The position numbers and the translations under genes were made by a program. From NCBI RefSeq assembly GCF_003206715.1, contig NZ_PZJU01000008.1:72501-136500 (forward strand): a stretch of DNA of 64,000 nt. The letters are read 5' to 3'. This stretch comes from Salinicola peritrichatus. Its GTDB lineage: Bacteria; Pseudomonadota; Gammaproteobacteria; Pseudomonadales; Halomonadaceae. This document shows positions 37,483 through 46,629 of the stretch, piece by piece (within the stretch, counting starts at the first letter, position 1; every line of letters begins with the position of its first letter). The notes beneath the pieces are model-generated. The model was not told the DNA's origin. It saw only the letters and a list, made by a program, of their open reading frames with translations, and ran no database searches.

Positions 37483-37976
37483 AGGGTTTCCTCCGGGGCG
37501 CTATCGTCCGCTTGCTCTTCGAGCAGGCGGTCCAGTCCACGCGCGAACAGGGTGCGCACCAGCGAGAGCATCATCAGCAGGCTGCCGACCGGCAGCGCGA
37601 GCGTGACGTAGCCATAGCTGAGTCCGGCGATGCCCAGCGGGCGCTGCCAGTTGGAGAGCGCCAGCGGAAAGCCGTAATACATCAGCAGTGCCAGGAAGAT
37701 CAGCATCAGCACCAGCGACAGCGCAGTGAGGCCGCGCGCCACGGCCGACGGCATGCGGGCGATCAGCGCATCGATGCGTACCTGGCCGCCACGGCGCAGG
37801 GTGATGTCGGCGCCGAGCACGGCGGTCCAGATGAACAGGAATTGCGCGAGCTCTGCGCCACCGGCAAAAGGCTGGCCGATGGCGCGCATGGTCGCGCTGG
37901 CAAGAATGGTCAGTGACGTCGCGCCGAGCAGCACGACGGCAAGCGTTTCTTCAACGATATCGAACCAGCGCCACAT
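37479..37976 (-). CDS. TRAP transporter small permease, DctQ type (system 2)
   Basis: Four-helix subunit of 165 residues. The conserved DctQ stretch is visible as FAGGAELAQFLFIWTAVLGA, followed by DITLRRGGQVRIDAL. It starts 123 bases after the binding-protein gene, the widest gap within the island, so an internal promoter is possible there, although I saw no convincing one. It overlaps the large permease gene by four bases. Confidence 0.9.
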   Translation of the reverse strand: MWRWFDIVEETLAVVLLGATSLTILASATMRAIGQPFAGGAELAQFLFIWTAVLGADITLRRGGQVRIDALIARMPSAVARGLTALSLVLMLIFLALLMYYGFPLALSNWQRPLGIAGLSYGYVTLALPVGSLLMMLSLVRTLFARGLDRLLEEQADDSAPEETL

Positions 37977-38099
37977 GGATCGTCTCCTCGAGCGTAGGGC
38001 AGTTGATGTTCGGAGCGGTCATGCGTGAAACGTCAACAGCCTCTGGTGTTCGGACGCCGTCGAGCCTGCTCAGTGCCGGCCCGGGCGGCGTCGGCGAGG

Positions 38100-39065
38100 T
38101 CATTCGACGTTCTCGAGCAACTGGTCGCGATACTGGTCGTAACCGAGCTCCTCGTAGACGGCGTTGACGCGTTCGCGGAACAGCGGGATATCCACCTCGT
38201 TGAAGCTGACGCCTTCCGCTTCCATCTTCTGCTTGACCTCGTCGAGGGCGGCGACGGTATTCGCGCTGGCCTCGTCGCCGGCTTTTTCCAGCTCCTCGTC
38301 GAGAATGCTCCGCAGGTTCTCGGGCAGCGACTGATACCACTGGTCCGAAGTGACGATTCCGGTCATCAGCTGGATATGGTGAGTCAGTGCAACGTTGGTG
38401 ATGACCTCTTGAAGACGCTGGCCATCGGCGGCGGTCAGCTGCGCTTCGGCACCGTCGATGGAGCCCAGTTGCAGCGCGGAGTAGACCTCGGACCAGGGCA
38501 GCGGCGTGGGCGTGGCGCCCATCGCCGTGATCGTCTTGAGCCAGATCGGCGAATTGATGGTACGCACGCGCACGCCCTCGAGGTCTTCCGGGGTGTGGAC
38601 CGGCTTTTGCGTCAGCATCTCGCGCGAGCCCTGGAACCAGTTGTAGTTCAGCAGGCGTAGCCCGCTGTTGGCGGCCAGTTCCTCGACCCATTTCCGGTAA
38701 AGCCCGGAGTCGGTGATGGCCTTGTAGTCGCGATAGTCATCGACCAGGTAGGGGGCGCTGAGAATGCCCAGCTCGGACTGGTACTCGGACAACCGGCCGG
38801 CATCGATCAGAACGCCGATGTTGGCGCCGCTGCGGATCTGTTCGACGACATCCTCGTCGGAACCCAGCTGGCTATTGGGGAATACGTTGACCTGCAGTTC
38901 GCCGTCGCTGCGTTCGGCGATGCGTTGCGTGGCGTGCTGCATGGCCTGGACCACGGGGTCTTGATTGTTCAACGCGGAGGACAGGTTGAGCTGATAGTCG
39001 GCCAGCGCGAGGTTGCTGGCGAAGGCCAGCGCCATGGCGGGCAGCAGAGTGGCGGTGATTTTCAT
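38100..39065 (-). CDS. TRAP transporter periplasmic binding protein, DctP type (system 2)
   Basis: Secreted binding protein of 321 residues with a Sec signal peptide ending ASNLALA before DYQLNLSSAL. The substrate-carboxylate region reads LEGVRVRTINSPIWLKTI, with PTPLPWSEVYSALQLGS after it; this arrangement is diagnostic of TRAP DctP proteins. It follows the GntR regulator gene by 30 bases on the same strand. Its ligand may differ from that of system 1, since the two binding proteins are not close copies. Confidence 0.93.
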   Translation of the reverse strand: MKITATLLPAMALAFASNLALADYQLNLSSALNNQDPVVQAMQHATQRIAERSDGELQVNVFPNSQLGSDEDVVEQIRSGANIGVLIDAGRLSEYQSELGILSAPYLVDDYRDYKAITDSGLYRKWVEELAANSGLRLLNYNWFQGSREMLTQKPVHTPEDLEGVRVRTINSPIWLKTITAMGATPTPLPWSEVYSALQLGSIDGAEAQLTAADGQRLQEVITNVALTHHIQLMTGIVTSDQWYQSLPENLRSILDEELEKAGDEASANTVAALDEVKQKMEAEGVSFNEVDIPLFRERVNAVYEELGYDQYRDQLLENVE

Positions 39066-39095
39066 GCAATCTCCTGGTATGTCCGTCGTGCTTGT

Positions 39096-39833
39096 CTAGG
39101 GGGCAGCCCGTCGCGCCGGGTTGCCGTTGGCAGTGGTGTCGAACATCGCGGGAAAACGTCGCATCAGTTCGGGCAGCGAAATCAGCAACTCGCGCAGATG
39201 GGCCTGCACGGCGCGTTCGGCGGCTTCGGGGTCGCGAGCCTCGATGGCGCGAACGATGCTTGCGTGCTGGTCGATCAGGGTTTCCAGCGGGGTGCCGTCG
39301 GGGACGCTGATGTAGCGCACGCGGTCGAAATGGGCCTTGACCGCCTCGGTGAAACGCCAGGCGGACTCATGCCCTGCCTGGAACGACAAGACCTGGTGAA
39401 ACGCCTCGTCGAGCCCATAGAAACGATCGAAGTCCTCGTCGCCGATGCAGCGGCGCTGGCGCTCGACCAGTTCGAAGAGCTCATTCAGCCCGCGTCGCGA
39501 CAGCCCTTCCGCCGCCGCCGACTTGGCCACCGCGACTTCGATCGCCTCGCGCACGAAGCGCGCGCTGTAGACCGCCTGCGGCGAGATCTTGACCACGAAG
39601 GTGCCGCGCTGCGGGCGCACTTCGACCAGCCCCGCCTCGGAGAGCCGGATGAAGGCTTCGCGCACCGGCTGACGGCTGACGTCGAAGGTGTTGGCGATCT
39701 CCTTCTCGGACAACGCCTGTCCCGGCGCCAGTACCAGCCGGATGATCGCGTGACGCAGCACGTCATAGAGGCGCTGGCGCACGGGATTGGCGTCCGAGGC
39801 GTCCCAGAGAGTTTGCAGAGTGGCAGTCAACAT
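39096..39833 (-). CDS. GntR-family regulator with FCD domain
   Basis: Regulator of 245 residues. The N-terminal winged helix contains [20 protein letters not shown], the GntR/FadR pattern, followed by [17 protein letters not shown]. The C-terminal FCD domain (about residues 90-225) has the metal/ligand histidine positions in [12 protein letters not shown] and [19 protein letters not shown] regulators of this kind (UxuR, ExuR, LgoR) usually repress uronate and aldonate genes and release DNA on binding a pathway intermediate. It is the first gene of the 11.6-kb minus-strand run, so it may control the whole island. Confidence 0.92.
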   Translation of the reverse strand: MLTATLQTLWDASDANPVRQRLYDVLRHAIIRLVLAPGQALSEKEIANTFDVSRQPVREAFIRLSEAGLVEVRPQRGTFVVKISPQAVYSARFVREAIEVAVAKSAAAEGLSRRGLNELFELVERQRRCIGDEDFDRFYGLDEAFHQVLSFQAGHESAWRFTEAVKAHFDRVRYISVPDGTPLETLIDQHASIVRAIEARDPEAAERAVQAHLRELLISLPELMRRFPAMFDTTANGNPARRAAP

Positions 39834-39966
39834 CGGCTCCGACAGTGCTTGTCAGGCTAGTATGGTAGTGATGGAGCCAGGAAAACGATTCAACTTTAGA
39901 TGCAGGAAAAGCAACAGTTATGTGCCATCGCTGCCGATGACTCGAGAAACGACAGCGGAGTGGCTC

Positions 39967-40641
39967 ATGGGGATACGCGACTGGCCGGAGGGGGAGCGGC
40001 CGCGGGAGAAGCTCTTGAAGTTTGGGCCGGCGGCACTATCCGACGCCGAACTCCTGGCGATCTTTCTACGCGTCGGGGTCAAGGGGCGTTCTGCGGTGGA
40101 TCTGGCGCGGGATCTGCTAGCGGGTTTCGGCGGCCTGCGGCCGCTGCTGGAAGCGGATCGCGAGCGTTTTTGTGCCGAACACGGCTTGGGTGAAGCCAAG
40201 TACGTGCAATTGCAGGCGACGCTCGAACTCTCGCGACGCCATCTGGGCAGCCTGCTCGAGCGCGACGGCGCGCTGACCTCGCCGACGCTGGTACGGCACT
40301 TTCTGAGTGCGCAACTGCGTCATCTCGATCACGAGGCCTTTGCGGCGCTGTTTCTGGATACCCAGCATCGGGTGATTCGCTTCGAGATCCTGTCCGAAGG
40401 CACGCTCGACAGCGCTTCGGTCTACCCACGCGAAGTGGCCCGCCGGGCGCTGGCGCGCAACGCCGGCGCGGTCATCTTCGCTCACAATCATCCTTCCGGC
40501 GTGGCCGAACCGAGCGACGCCGATCGCCGTATCACCGAGCGCCTGCGCGAGGCGCTCTCGTTGTTCGACATCCGGGTGCTGGATCACTTCGTGGTCGGTG
40601 ACGGTGAGGTGATCTCGTTTGCCGAGCGGGGTTGGCTATAA
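39967..40641 (+). CDS. radC: RadC/YicR-family JAB-domain protein
   Basis: Protein of 224 residues with an N-terminal helix-hairpin-helix-like region and a C-terminal JAB1/MPN metalloprotease-like domain. The metal-binding motif is [16 protein letters not shown]. It begins [20 protein letters not shown], matching the family start, so the ATG at 39967 is chosen over upstream frames. The original DNA-repair role of RadC is disputed and the function remains uncertain. In Pseudomonas it lies next to coaBC; here 11.6 kb separates them. Confidence 0.94.
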   Translation: MGIRDWPEGERPREKLLKFGPAALSDAELLAIFLRVGVKGRSAVDLARDLLAGFGGLRPLLEADRERFCAEHGLGEAKYVQLQATLELSRRHLGSLLERDGALTSPTLVRHFLSAQLRHLDHEAFAALFLDTQHRVIRFEILSEGTLDSASVYPREVARRALARNAGAVIFAHNHPSGVAEPSDADRRITERLREALSLFDIRVLDHFVVGDGEVISFAERGWL

Positions 40642-40682
40642 GTCGGACCCGGCCCGCTCGCCAGCACGGATCGCCTCGATGC

Positions 40683-40711
40683 TTGCGAGGGGGTGGGCGG
40701 TCTGGTATAAA
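40683..40711 (+). promoter_or_regulatory. Promoter of rpmB-rpmG
   Basis: TTGCGA at 40683-40688 and TATAAA at 40706-40711 are separated by exactly 17 bases, and TGG before TATAAA gives an extended -10. Transcription would start near 40718, leaving a leader of about 110 bases that contains a GCCCT/AGGGC hairpin. This is one of the strongest promoters visible in the window. Confidence 0.75.
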
Positions 40712-40828
40712 GTACGCCCTTTGAATCAGGGCATAAGGCTTAGGCCCGTCATTTCGTCGTCGTATGGCGCAATGGCGTTTGCCCGAGATGAACCGAACAA
40801 CCCAACCCGCCAGTGGTCGGAGGCTTCC

Positions 40829-41065
40829 ATGTCCCAAGTTTGTCAGGTTACCGGTAAGCGTCCGGTGACTGGTAACAACGTCTCGCATTCACAGCGCAAG
40901 ACGCGTCGTCGTTTCGTGCCGAACCTGCACACGCACCGTTTCTGGGTCGAATCCGAGAAGCGTTTCGTCAAGCTGCGCATCTCCTCCAAGGGCATGCGTA
41001 TCATCGACAAGAAGGGCATCGAAGCGGTGCTCAGCGATATTCGCAAGCGCGGCGCTAGCATTTAA
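40829..41065 (+). CDS. rpmB: 50S ribosomal protein L28
   Basis: Large-subunit protein of 78 residues. The sequence [17 protein letters not shown] is almost the E. coli L28 start, and [19 protein letters not shown] is the conserved core. The ATG at 40829 has GGAGG about 6 bases upstream; a longer frame exists but extends into the radC region and is not real. It forms an operon with rpmG (11-base gap). Confidence 0.99.
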   Translation: MSQVCQVTGKRPVTGNNVSHSQRKTRRRFVPNLHTHRFWVESEKRFVKLRISSKGMRIIDKKGIEAVLSDIRKRGASI

Positions 41066-41076
41066 GGAGTCGAGAC

Positions 41077-41232
41077 ATGCGTGACAAGATCAAGTTGGTG
41101 TCCAGTGCCGGTACCGGCCACTTCTACACCACCGCCAAGAACAAGCGTAACACCCCGGACAAGCTGGAATTCAAGAAGTACGATCCGGTCGTTCGCAAGC
41201 ACGTCATCTACAAGGAAGCCAAGATCAAGTAA
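41077..41232 (+). CDS. rpmG: 50S ribosomal protein L33
   Basis: Large-subunit protein of 51 residues beginning [19 protein letters not shown] and ending [17 protein letters not shown]. It has no cysteines, so it is the zinc-free (C-minus) form found in most proteobacteria. AAGGAG lies 8 bases upstream of the ATG. It follows rpmB and is followed by a strong terminator. Confidence 0.98.
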   Translation: MRDKIKLVSSAGTGHFYTTAKNKRNTPDKLEFKKYDPVVRKHVIYKEAKIK

Positions 41233-41251
41233 TCTGGCGCTTTTCTGTAGT

Positions 41252-41288
41252 CGAAGAAACCCGGTCTGTCGATCGGGTTTCTTCGTTT
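41252..41288 (+). terminator. Rho-independent terminator of rpmB-rpmG
   Basis: CGAAGAAACCCG at 41252-41263 pairs perfectly with CGGGTTTCTTCG at 41274-41285 around a 10-base loop, followed by TTT. It lies 20 bases after the rpmG stop. Confidence 0.88.
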
Positions 41289-41357
41289 CCGTCGTCTGGA
41301 CTGCACTCATCGGCCGCGCGGGGAGCGCCCGCCGGACGGATCGTGGAGAGTTTCGTC

Positions 41358-42173
41358 ATGCCCGAACTGCCCGAAGTCGAAACCACGCGTCGCGGTATCG
41401 CGCCCCATGTGGCGGGGCATGAGATCGTCGAGGTGATCGTGCGTCACCGCGGCCTGCGGGTGCCGGTGCCGGCGGATCTCGAGACATCGCTGATCGGCCG
41501 GCGACTCGGCGAACTGGGGCGGCGCGCCAAGTATCTGCTGCTGCCGCTGGGTGAGCGCACGCTGCTGTGGCACCTGGGAATGTCCGGTAGCTTGCGTATT
41601 GCCCGGGTGGGCGATCTCCCCAGGAAGCACGATCATATCGATGTGGTATTCGAGGGCGGCAATGTTCTGCGCTATCACGACCCGAGGCGGTTCGGTTTCG
41701 TCGACTGGCTGGCCGGCAGCGCCGAGACGGACATCAGGCTCTCGCGCCTGGGGCCGGAGCCGCTGTCGCCCGCATTCGACGGGGAGCGGCTCTTTCGTCT
41801 CTCCCGCGGGCGCCGCGCGGCGATCAAGCCGTTCATCATGGATAACGCCGTGGTGGTCGGGGTGGGCAACATCTACGCCACCGAGGCGCTGTTTCTCGCC
41901 GGCATCGACCCCCGTCGGGTCGCCGGGCGTATCTCCCGGGAGCGTTACGACCGCCTGGCCGAGGCGATCAAGGCCGTACTGGCCGCGGCGATCACCCAGG
42001 GCGGCACCACGCTGCGTGACTTCGTCAGCGGCACCGGCGAGCCGGGCTACTTTGCCCAGCGGCTCAACGTCTACGGTCGCGCCGACCAGCCCTGCCATCA
42101 ATGCGGCCGCGAGCTGCGCCTGATCGTACTCGGCCAGCGGGCCAGCGTTTACTGTCCGGGGTGTCAGACTTGA
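41358..42173 (+). CDS. mutM: Formamidopyrimidine-DNA glycosylase
   Basis: Base-excision repair enzyme that removes 8-oxoguanine and ring-opened purines. The 271-residue protein starts at the catalytic proline after the initiator Met ([13 protein letters not shown]). It has the helix-two-turns-helix region around [18 protein letters not shown] and a C-terminal zinc finger with CHQCGRELR and YCPGCQT. The ATG at 41358 is required because the proline must be residue 2; an upstream in-frame start at 41343 is wrong. A hairpin-rich and repeat-containing region follows the stop. Confidence 0.98.
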   Translation: MPELPEVETTRRGIAPHVAGHEIVEVIVRHRGLRVPVPADLETSLIGRRLGELGRRAKYLLLPLGERTLLWHLGMSGSLRIARVGDLPRKHDHIDVVFEGGNVLRYHDPRRFGFVDWLAGSAETDIRLSRLGPEPLSPAFDGERLFRLSRGRRAAIKPFIMDNAVVVGVGNIYATEALFLAGIDPRRVAGRISRERYDRLAEAIKAVLAAAITQGGTTLRDFVSGTGEPGYFAQRLNVYGRADQPCHQCGRELRLIVLGQRASVYCPGCQT

Positions 42174-42188
42174 AAAGAGAGAGTAAGC

Positions 42189-42229
42189 GCGGCTACGCCG
42201 CTATAAGGCGCAAGCGCCGCTTCGCGGCT
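42189..42229. repeat. Cluster of short GC hairpins downstream of mutM
   Basis: Three small palindromes follow one another: GCGGCTACGCCGC (42189-42201), GGCGCAAGCGCC (about 42208-42219) and GCCGCTTCGCGGC (42217-42229). They begin 16 bases after the mutM stop. None is followed by a T-run. They may be a REP-like unit, or a decayed form of the heptamer repeats described nearby. Confidence 0.6.
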
Positions 42230-42318
42230 GGAAGAGGGAAGAAAGACCAAGAGCCAAACCATTTGTTTGGATAGAAGAGGAAGATTGTATTTCTTCCTTC
42301 TTCCTTCTTCCTTCTTCC
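42230..42318. repeat. Period-7 polypurine/polypyrimidine repeats (TTCTTCC x4 and inverted GGAAGAR x2)
   Basis: TTCTTCC is repeated four times without error at 42291-42318. Upstream, GGAAGAG and GGAAGAA stand in tandem at 42230-42243, nearly the reverse complement. Between them, GAAGAGGAAG (42274-42283) can pair with CTTCC-T-TCTTC (42293-42303) with one bulged base, and CCAAAC/GTTTGG forms a second small stem. This segment fills the gap between mutM and rlmI. No gene is visible in it. Confidence 0.85.
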
Positions 42319-42405
42319 CCCTTAATCCCGGTTTACATAGGCATTCCTCCGGTGTTTCCTTAAAATGCGCGCCGGAAAGCCTCTATTGCCGACGGAACCC
42401 TGCCC

Positions 42406-43608
42406 ATGGAGTCCCCTGTGACCCAGACCCTGCGCCTCAAGAAAAACGCCGATCGCCGCCTCAAGGCAGGCCACCTCTGGCTCTACTCGAACGAGATCGA
42501 TGTCCAGGCCACGCCGCTCAAGGAGATGGAGCCCGGCGCCCAGGCGGTCATCGAGGCAGCCAACGGCAAGCCATTGGGCGTGGCCTACGTCAATCCGCAT
42601 TCGCTGATCTGCGCTCGCGTGGTGTCCCGCGATGCCGATGTCAGGCTGGACCGCTCGTTGCTGGTGCACCGCTTCAATCAGGCGTTGGCGCTACGCGAGC
42701 GACTCTTCGCCAAGCCGTTCTACCGTCTGATCCATGGCGAGGGCGACCTGTTGCCGGGGCTGATCGTCGATCGCTTCGATAGCGTGCTGGTGGTGCAACT
42801 CAATACGCTGGGCATGGAAACGGTGCGCGATGAAGTCATCGCGGCGCTGGACAAGGTGCTGTCGCCAAGCGCGATCGTATTCAAGAACGACTCCAGCGGT
42901 CGCCGGCTCGAGCAGCTCGAGTCCGAAGTGGAAGTGGTGCACGGCGAACTGCCCGACGAAGTACTGCTGGAGGAGAACGGCGTGCGCTTCGTCGTTCCGG
43001 TCATCGAGGGGCAGAAAACCGGCTGGTTCTACGACCACCGCGCCAACCGTGCCTGGCTCAACGGTCTGGTCGCCGGCAAGCGCGTGCTCGACCTGTTCAG
43101 CTACGTCGGTGGCTGGGGCGTGCAGGCGGCGGCACATGGCGCCAGTGAAGTGCTCTGCGTCGATGCCTCCGAAGCCGCGCTGGATCGGGTCGCCGAGAAT
43201 GCGGCCCTCAACGGATTGCACGAGCAGGTGGCGGTGGGGCACGGCGATGTATTCGAGGCGCTCACCGCGCTGCGCGCCGAGGGTGAGCGCTTCGACGTGG
43301 TGGTGCTCGATCCGCCGGCGTTCATCAAGAAGCGCAAGGATATCGCCAATGGCGAGCGCGCCTACGCGCGGCTCAATCGCGAGGCGATGCGTCTGCTCGG
43401 ACGCGATGGTCTGCTGCTCTCGGCTTCCTGCTCGATGCATTTGAGTGAGGAGCGGCTGGTCGAGTGCGTGCGCGGCGCGGTGCGCCACCAGGATCGCCAC
43501 GGCCAGATTCTCTATCGTGGCGGCCAGTCCGGCGATCACCCCATCCATCCGGCGATTCCCGAGACCGCGTACCTCAAGGCGCTCGGCGTGCGCATCTTCC
43601 GCAACTGA
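42406..43608 (+). CDS. rlmI: 23S rRNA (cytosine(1962)-C5)-methyltransferase
   Basis: SAM-dependent rRNA methyltransferase of 400 residues. An N-terminal PUA domain (LKKNADRRLKAGHLWLYSNE) is followed by a central domain and the Rossmann methyltransferase domain. The SAM motif is VLDLFSYVGGWGVQAAAHGA and the catalytic region is FDVVVLDPPAFIKKRKDI. The cysteine in LLLSASCSMHLSEE is the expected nucleophile-region motif. A GTG at 42418 (MTQTLRL) is an alternative start and fits homologues equally well. Confidence 0.92.
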   Translation: MESPVTQTLRLKKNADRRLKAGHLWLYSNEIDVQATPLKEMEPGAQAVIEAANGKPLGVAYVNPHSLICARVVSRDADVRLDRSLLVHRFNQALALRERLFAKPFYRLIHGEGDLLPGLIVDRFDSVLVVQLNTLGMETVRDEVIAALDKVLSPSAIVFKNDSSGRRLEQLESEVEVVHGELPDEVLLEENGVRFVVPVIEGQKTGWFYDHRANRAWLNGLVAGKRVLDLFSYVGGWGVQAAAHGASEVLCVDASEAALDRVAENAALNGLHEQVAVGHGDVFEALTALRAEGERFDVVVLDPPAFIKKRKDIANGERAYARLNREAMRLLGRDGLLLSASCSMHLSEERLVECVRGAVRHQDRHGQILYRGGQSGDHPIHPAIPETAYLKALGVRIFRN

Positions 43609-43787
43609 ACAGGTGCAACCGGCATGACGGAAAATATCGTCTGTGTCTTTCGTCATCCCAATGTCTTGTTGGTTGGCCATATTTCGCGATGTGCTGGAAA
43701 GCGGGAAGGCGTCTTCTACGCTTGCTGGCGATGTGGGCGGGATCGCCCGGTCGGCGCGTCGGAAGCAAAGAGGTAAGGAGGGCGATG

Positions 43788-44222
43788 ATGTCCTGGGATC
43801 GGATGCAGCCGTTCGTGATCGACATTGAGGTCGAATCCTCGAGCATCGATCACTACGGCCATGTCAACAACGCCGAATACCTGCGCTGGATCGAGCGTGC
43901 CAGCTGGACCCACTCCCGCCATCTCGGCCTGAGCCTGGATGACTACCGTGCGCTGGATCGGGGCATGGTGGTCCATCGTCATGAACTCGACTATCTCGCG
44001 CCTGCATTCGAAGGCGATCGCCTCGAACTCGCCACCTGGATCGTGGCCTGCGATGGCCGACTGACACTGGAGCGCCGGTTCCAGCTGCGCCATGTCGAAT
44101 CGGATCGCACCTTGCTGCGCGCACGCACGCGCTTTGCCTGTATCGCGCTGTCCACGTGCCGCCCGAAACGGATGCCGGCCAGGTTCGTGGAGGTATACGG
44201 CGGCGCGGTCGTGCTCGAATAG
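43788..44222 (+). CDS. Acyl-CoA thioesterase, hot-dog fold (4HBT family)
   Basis: Protein of 144 residues with a hot-dog fold. The signature IDHYGHVNNAEYLRWIERAS matches the 4-hydroxybenzoyl-CoA thioesterase/YbgC type, with the aspartate in the HVNN-adjacent catalytic region. Two adjacent ATG codons (43785, 43788) are possible; GGAGGG ends at 43782, so 43788 has the better spacing. A longer frame begins inside rlmI and is not credible. It probably hydrolyses an acyl-CoA; the chain length is unknown. The 178 bases upstream hold no gene. Confidence 0.88.
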   Translation: MSWDRMQPFVIDIEVESSSIDHYGHVNNAEYLRWIERASWTHSRHLGLSLDDYRALDRGMVVHRHELDYLAPAFEGDRLELATWIVACDGRLTLERRFQLRHVESDRTLLRARTRFACIALSTCRPKRMPARFVEVYGGAVVLE

Positions 44223-44228
44223 GTTATT

Positions 44229-44258
44229 TTTCTAAAAACGTCGCTTGCTCGATATTAT
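44229..44258 (+). promoter_or_regulatory. Possible promoter of ald
   Basis: TATTAT at 44253-44258 is a good -10, with a weak -35 (TTTCTA) at 44229-44234 and an 18-base spacer. It lies in an unusually AT-rich stretch for this genome, 124 bases before the ald start. Confidence 0.35.
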
Positions 44259-44381
44259 TTCCCGTTAAATCGTCTTGTTTGGTTTTTATTGGCGTTTTTG
44301 GGCGTCATGCTCCGCGCTTCTTGCTGGCATGTGGCGATCGGTCCGATCCTTCGATGACAACCATCGATCGAGGACAGGACC

Positions 44382-45500
44382 ATGCACATCGGCGTTCCCA
44401 AGGAAATCAAAAACCATGAATATCGCGTCGCCCTGACTCCGGGCGGCGTGCGTGAACTCGTTGCCCGAGGCCACCGGGTATCGGTACAGACGGGGGCCGG
44501 CGGCGGTGCCGGTTATTCGGACGACGCCTACCGCGACGCCGGCGCCGAGGTGAGCGACGACATCGAGGCGCTGTGGGCCGCAGCCGAGTTGATCCTCAAG
44601 GTCAAGGAGCCGCAGGCGGAGGAAGTCGCCCGGCTGCGTTCCGGGCAGACCCTGTTCACCTATCTGCATCTGGCCGCCGAGGAGCGGCTGACTCGCGGCC
44701 TGCTCGATAGCGGCGCGACCTGCATCGCCTACGAGACCATCACCGATGATCAGGGTGGTCTGCCGCTGCTGGCACCGATGAGCCGGGTTGCCGGGCGCAT
44801 GGCGATCCAGGCCGGTGCCCACGGTCTGGAGAAGGCTCAGGGCGGGGCGGGCATTCTGCTGCCCGGCGTGCCGGGTGTCGCGCCGGCCAAGGTGACGGTG
44901 ATCGGCGGCGGCGTGGTTGGCGAGAATGCCGCGCGCATGGCGCTGGGACTGGGCGCGGACGTCACCATCCTCGACAAGTCGCTGCCGCGATTGGAAGTGC
45001 TCGATCATCGTTATCAGGGCAGCATCCGCACCGTCTATTCGACCACCGAAACGCTGGAAGCCGCGGTGCGCGAATCCGATCTGATCATCGGCGCGGTGCT
45101 GGTGCCCGGCGCGGCGGCGCCCAAGCTGATCACCCGTGCCATGCTGGCGGAGATGAAACCGGGCAGCGTGCTGGTGGACGTGGCGATCGACCAGGGCGGC
45201 TGCTTCGAGACCAGCAAGCCGACCACCCATGCCGAGCCCAGCTACGTGGTCGACGGCATCGTCCATTATTGCGTGGCCAACATGCCCGGAGCGGTCGCGA
45301 GGACCTCCACCCAGGCGCTGACCAATGCCACGCAGCCGTTCGTGCTGGCGTTGGCCGACAAGGGCTGGAAGAAAGCGTTGACCGAGGACGTTCACTTCCG
45401 TGCCGGCCTCAACGTGCATGCCGGCAAGCTGACCCATGCCGCGGTCGGCGAGACGTTCGGTCTCGATGTCGTGACGGCGGAACAATTGCTGCAGGCCTGA
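44382..45500 (+). CDS. ald: Alanine dehydrogenase
   Basis: NAD-dependent reversible deamination of L-alanine to pyruvate and ammonia. The 372-residue protein begins [20 protein letters not shown], with the catalytic lysine region [13 protein letters not shown] and the histidine in [12 protein letters not shown]. The Rossmann motif is [20 protein letters not shown]. It shows the family end [14 protein letters not shown]. It probably works in alanine use or in amino-nitrogen balance. An AGGACAGGACC purine-rich stretch precedes the ATG. It has its own AT-rich upstream region and no linked lrp gene. Confidence 0.96.
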   Translation: MHIGVPKEIKNHEYRVALTPGGVRELVARGHRVSVQTGAGGGAGYSDDAYRDAGAEVSDDIEALWAAAELILKVKEPQAEEVARLRSGQTLFTYLHLAAEERLTRGLLDSGATCIAYETITDDQGGLPLLAPMSRVAGRMAIQAGAHGLEKAQGGAGILLPGVPGVAPAKVTVIGGGVVGENAARMALGLGADVTILDKSLPRLEVLDHRYQGSIRTVYSTTETLEAAVRESDLIIGAVLVPGAAAPKLITRAMLAEMKPGSVLVDVAIDQGGCFETSKPTTHAEPSYVVDGIVHYCVANMPGAVARTSTQALTNATQPFVLALADKGWKKALTEDVHFRAGLNVHAGKLTHAAVGETFGLDVVTAEQLLQA

Positions 45501-45547
45501 TACCGTCCGTCGAGCATGGTGCGATCAAGCGCTGCACGGTCGCTATG

Positions 45548-45589
45548 GGGAAGGTGGCGAGGTAAACTGCCCGCATTCGCCACTTTCCC
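45548..45589 (+). promoter_or_regulatory. Imperfect palindrome in the trpS upstream region
   Basis: GGGAAGGTGGCGA (45548-45560) pairs with TCGCCACTTTCCC (45577-45589) through 13 positions, one of them a G-T wobble, around a 16-base loop containing TAAACT. It ends 19 bases before the trpS ATG. It could be an operator or a leader hairpin that hides the start. Confidence 0.45.
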
Positions 45590-45608
45590 TGACAGATTCG
45601 AAGAGTTC

Positions 45609-46622
45609 ATGAGCAAGCGACGCGTTCTTACCGGTATCACCACCACGGGTACGCCACATCTGGGCAATTATGTCGGCGCGATCAAGCCGGCGATTGCCGA
45701 AAGCCAGAATCCCGACGTTCAGTCCTACTACTTTCTCGCCGACCTGCATGCGCTGATCAAGGCGCAGGATCCGCAGCGGGTGCAGCAGTCGCGCCTGGAG
45801 ATCGCCGCCACCTGGCTGGCATTGGGCCTCGATACCGACAACGCCATCTTCTATCGCCAGTCGGACATCCCCGAGATCCCGGAATTGACCTGGATGCTCT
45901 CCTGTGTCTGTGCCAAGGGGCTGATGAACCGGGCTCACGCCTACAAGGCGGCGGTGGCGGACAACGAGGCCGATGGCCAGAGCGACCCCGATCGCGGCAT
46001 CACCATGGGGTTGTTCAGCTACCCGGTGCTGATGGCCGCCGACATCCTGATGTTCAACGCCCACAAGGTACCGGTCGGCCGTGACCAGATCCAGCATATC
46101 GAGATGGCCCGCGACATGGCGGGGCGCTTCAACCACGTCTACAAGGGCGACTACTTCACGCTGCCCGAAGCGATCGTCGACGAGAAGGTCGAGGTGCTGC
46201 GCGGTCTCGATGGGCGCAAGATGTCGAAGAGCTACGACAACACCATTCCGTTGTTCGTCTCCGAGAAGAAGTTGCTCAAGCTGGTGCGCAAGATCAAGAC
46301 CAACTCGCTGGAGCCGGGCGAGCCCAAGGACCCGGATACCTGCACCCTGTTCCAGATCTACTCCGCCTTTGCCACGCCGGAGGAGAGTGCGGACATGCGC
46401 CGGCGTTACCAGGAGGGCATCGGCTGGGGCGAGGCCAAGAACGAAGTGTTCGAGTACCTCAATGCCCACCTGCGTGAGCCGCGCGAGCGCTACGAGGCGT
46501 TGATGAATGACCCCGGCCATATCGAGCAGGTACTGATGAAGGGCGCCGAGCGGGCGCGGGCCGAAGCGAATACGCTGATGGAGAAACTGCGGATCGCCGT
46601 GGGCTTGGGACGCTTTCAATAA
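45609..46622 (+). CDS. trpS: Tryptophan--tRNA ligase, class I
   Basis: Charges tRNA-Trp. The 337-residue protein has the HIGH-like motif as [14 protein letters not shown] and the KMSKS loop as [16 protein letters not shown]. The N terminus [20 protein letters not shown] matches the family, so the ATG at 45609 is chosen over an upstream frame. The C-terminal part contains the expected helical region. An array of nine 7-bp repeats begins seven bases after its stop. Confidence 0.97.
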   Translation: MSKRRVLTGITTTGTPHLGNYVGAIKPAIAESQNPDVQSYYFLADLHALIKAQDPQRVQQSRLEIAATWLALGLDTDNAIFYRQSDIPEIPELTWMLSCVCAKGLMNRAHAYKAAVADNEADGQSDPDRGITMGLFSYPVLMAADILMFNAHKVPVGRDQIQHIEMARDMAGRFNHVYKGDYFTLPEAIVDEKVEVLRGLDGRKMSKSYDNTIPLFVSEKKLLKLVRKIKTNSLEPGEPKDPDTCTLFQIYSAFATPEESADMRRRYQEGIGWGEAKNEVFEYLNAHLREPRERYEALMNDPGHIEQVLMKGAERARAEANTLMEKLRIAVGLGRFQ

Positions 46623-46629
46623 ACTCAGT

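Noticed and set aside
43609-43787. Extension of the thioesterase gene back into the rlmI end
   Set aside because: The family start is MSWDRMQPF, with a strong ribosome-binding sequence just before it; the upstream frame has no homology pattern.
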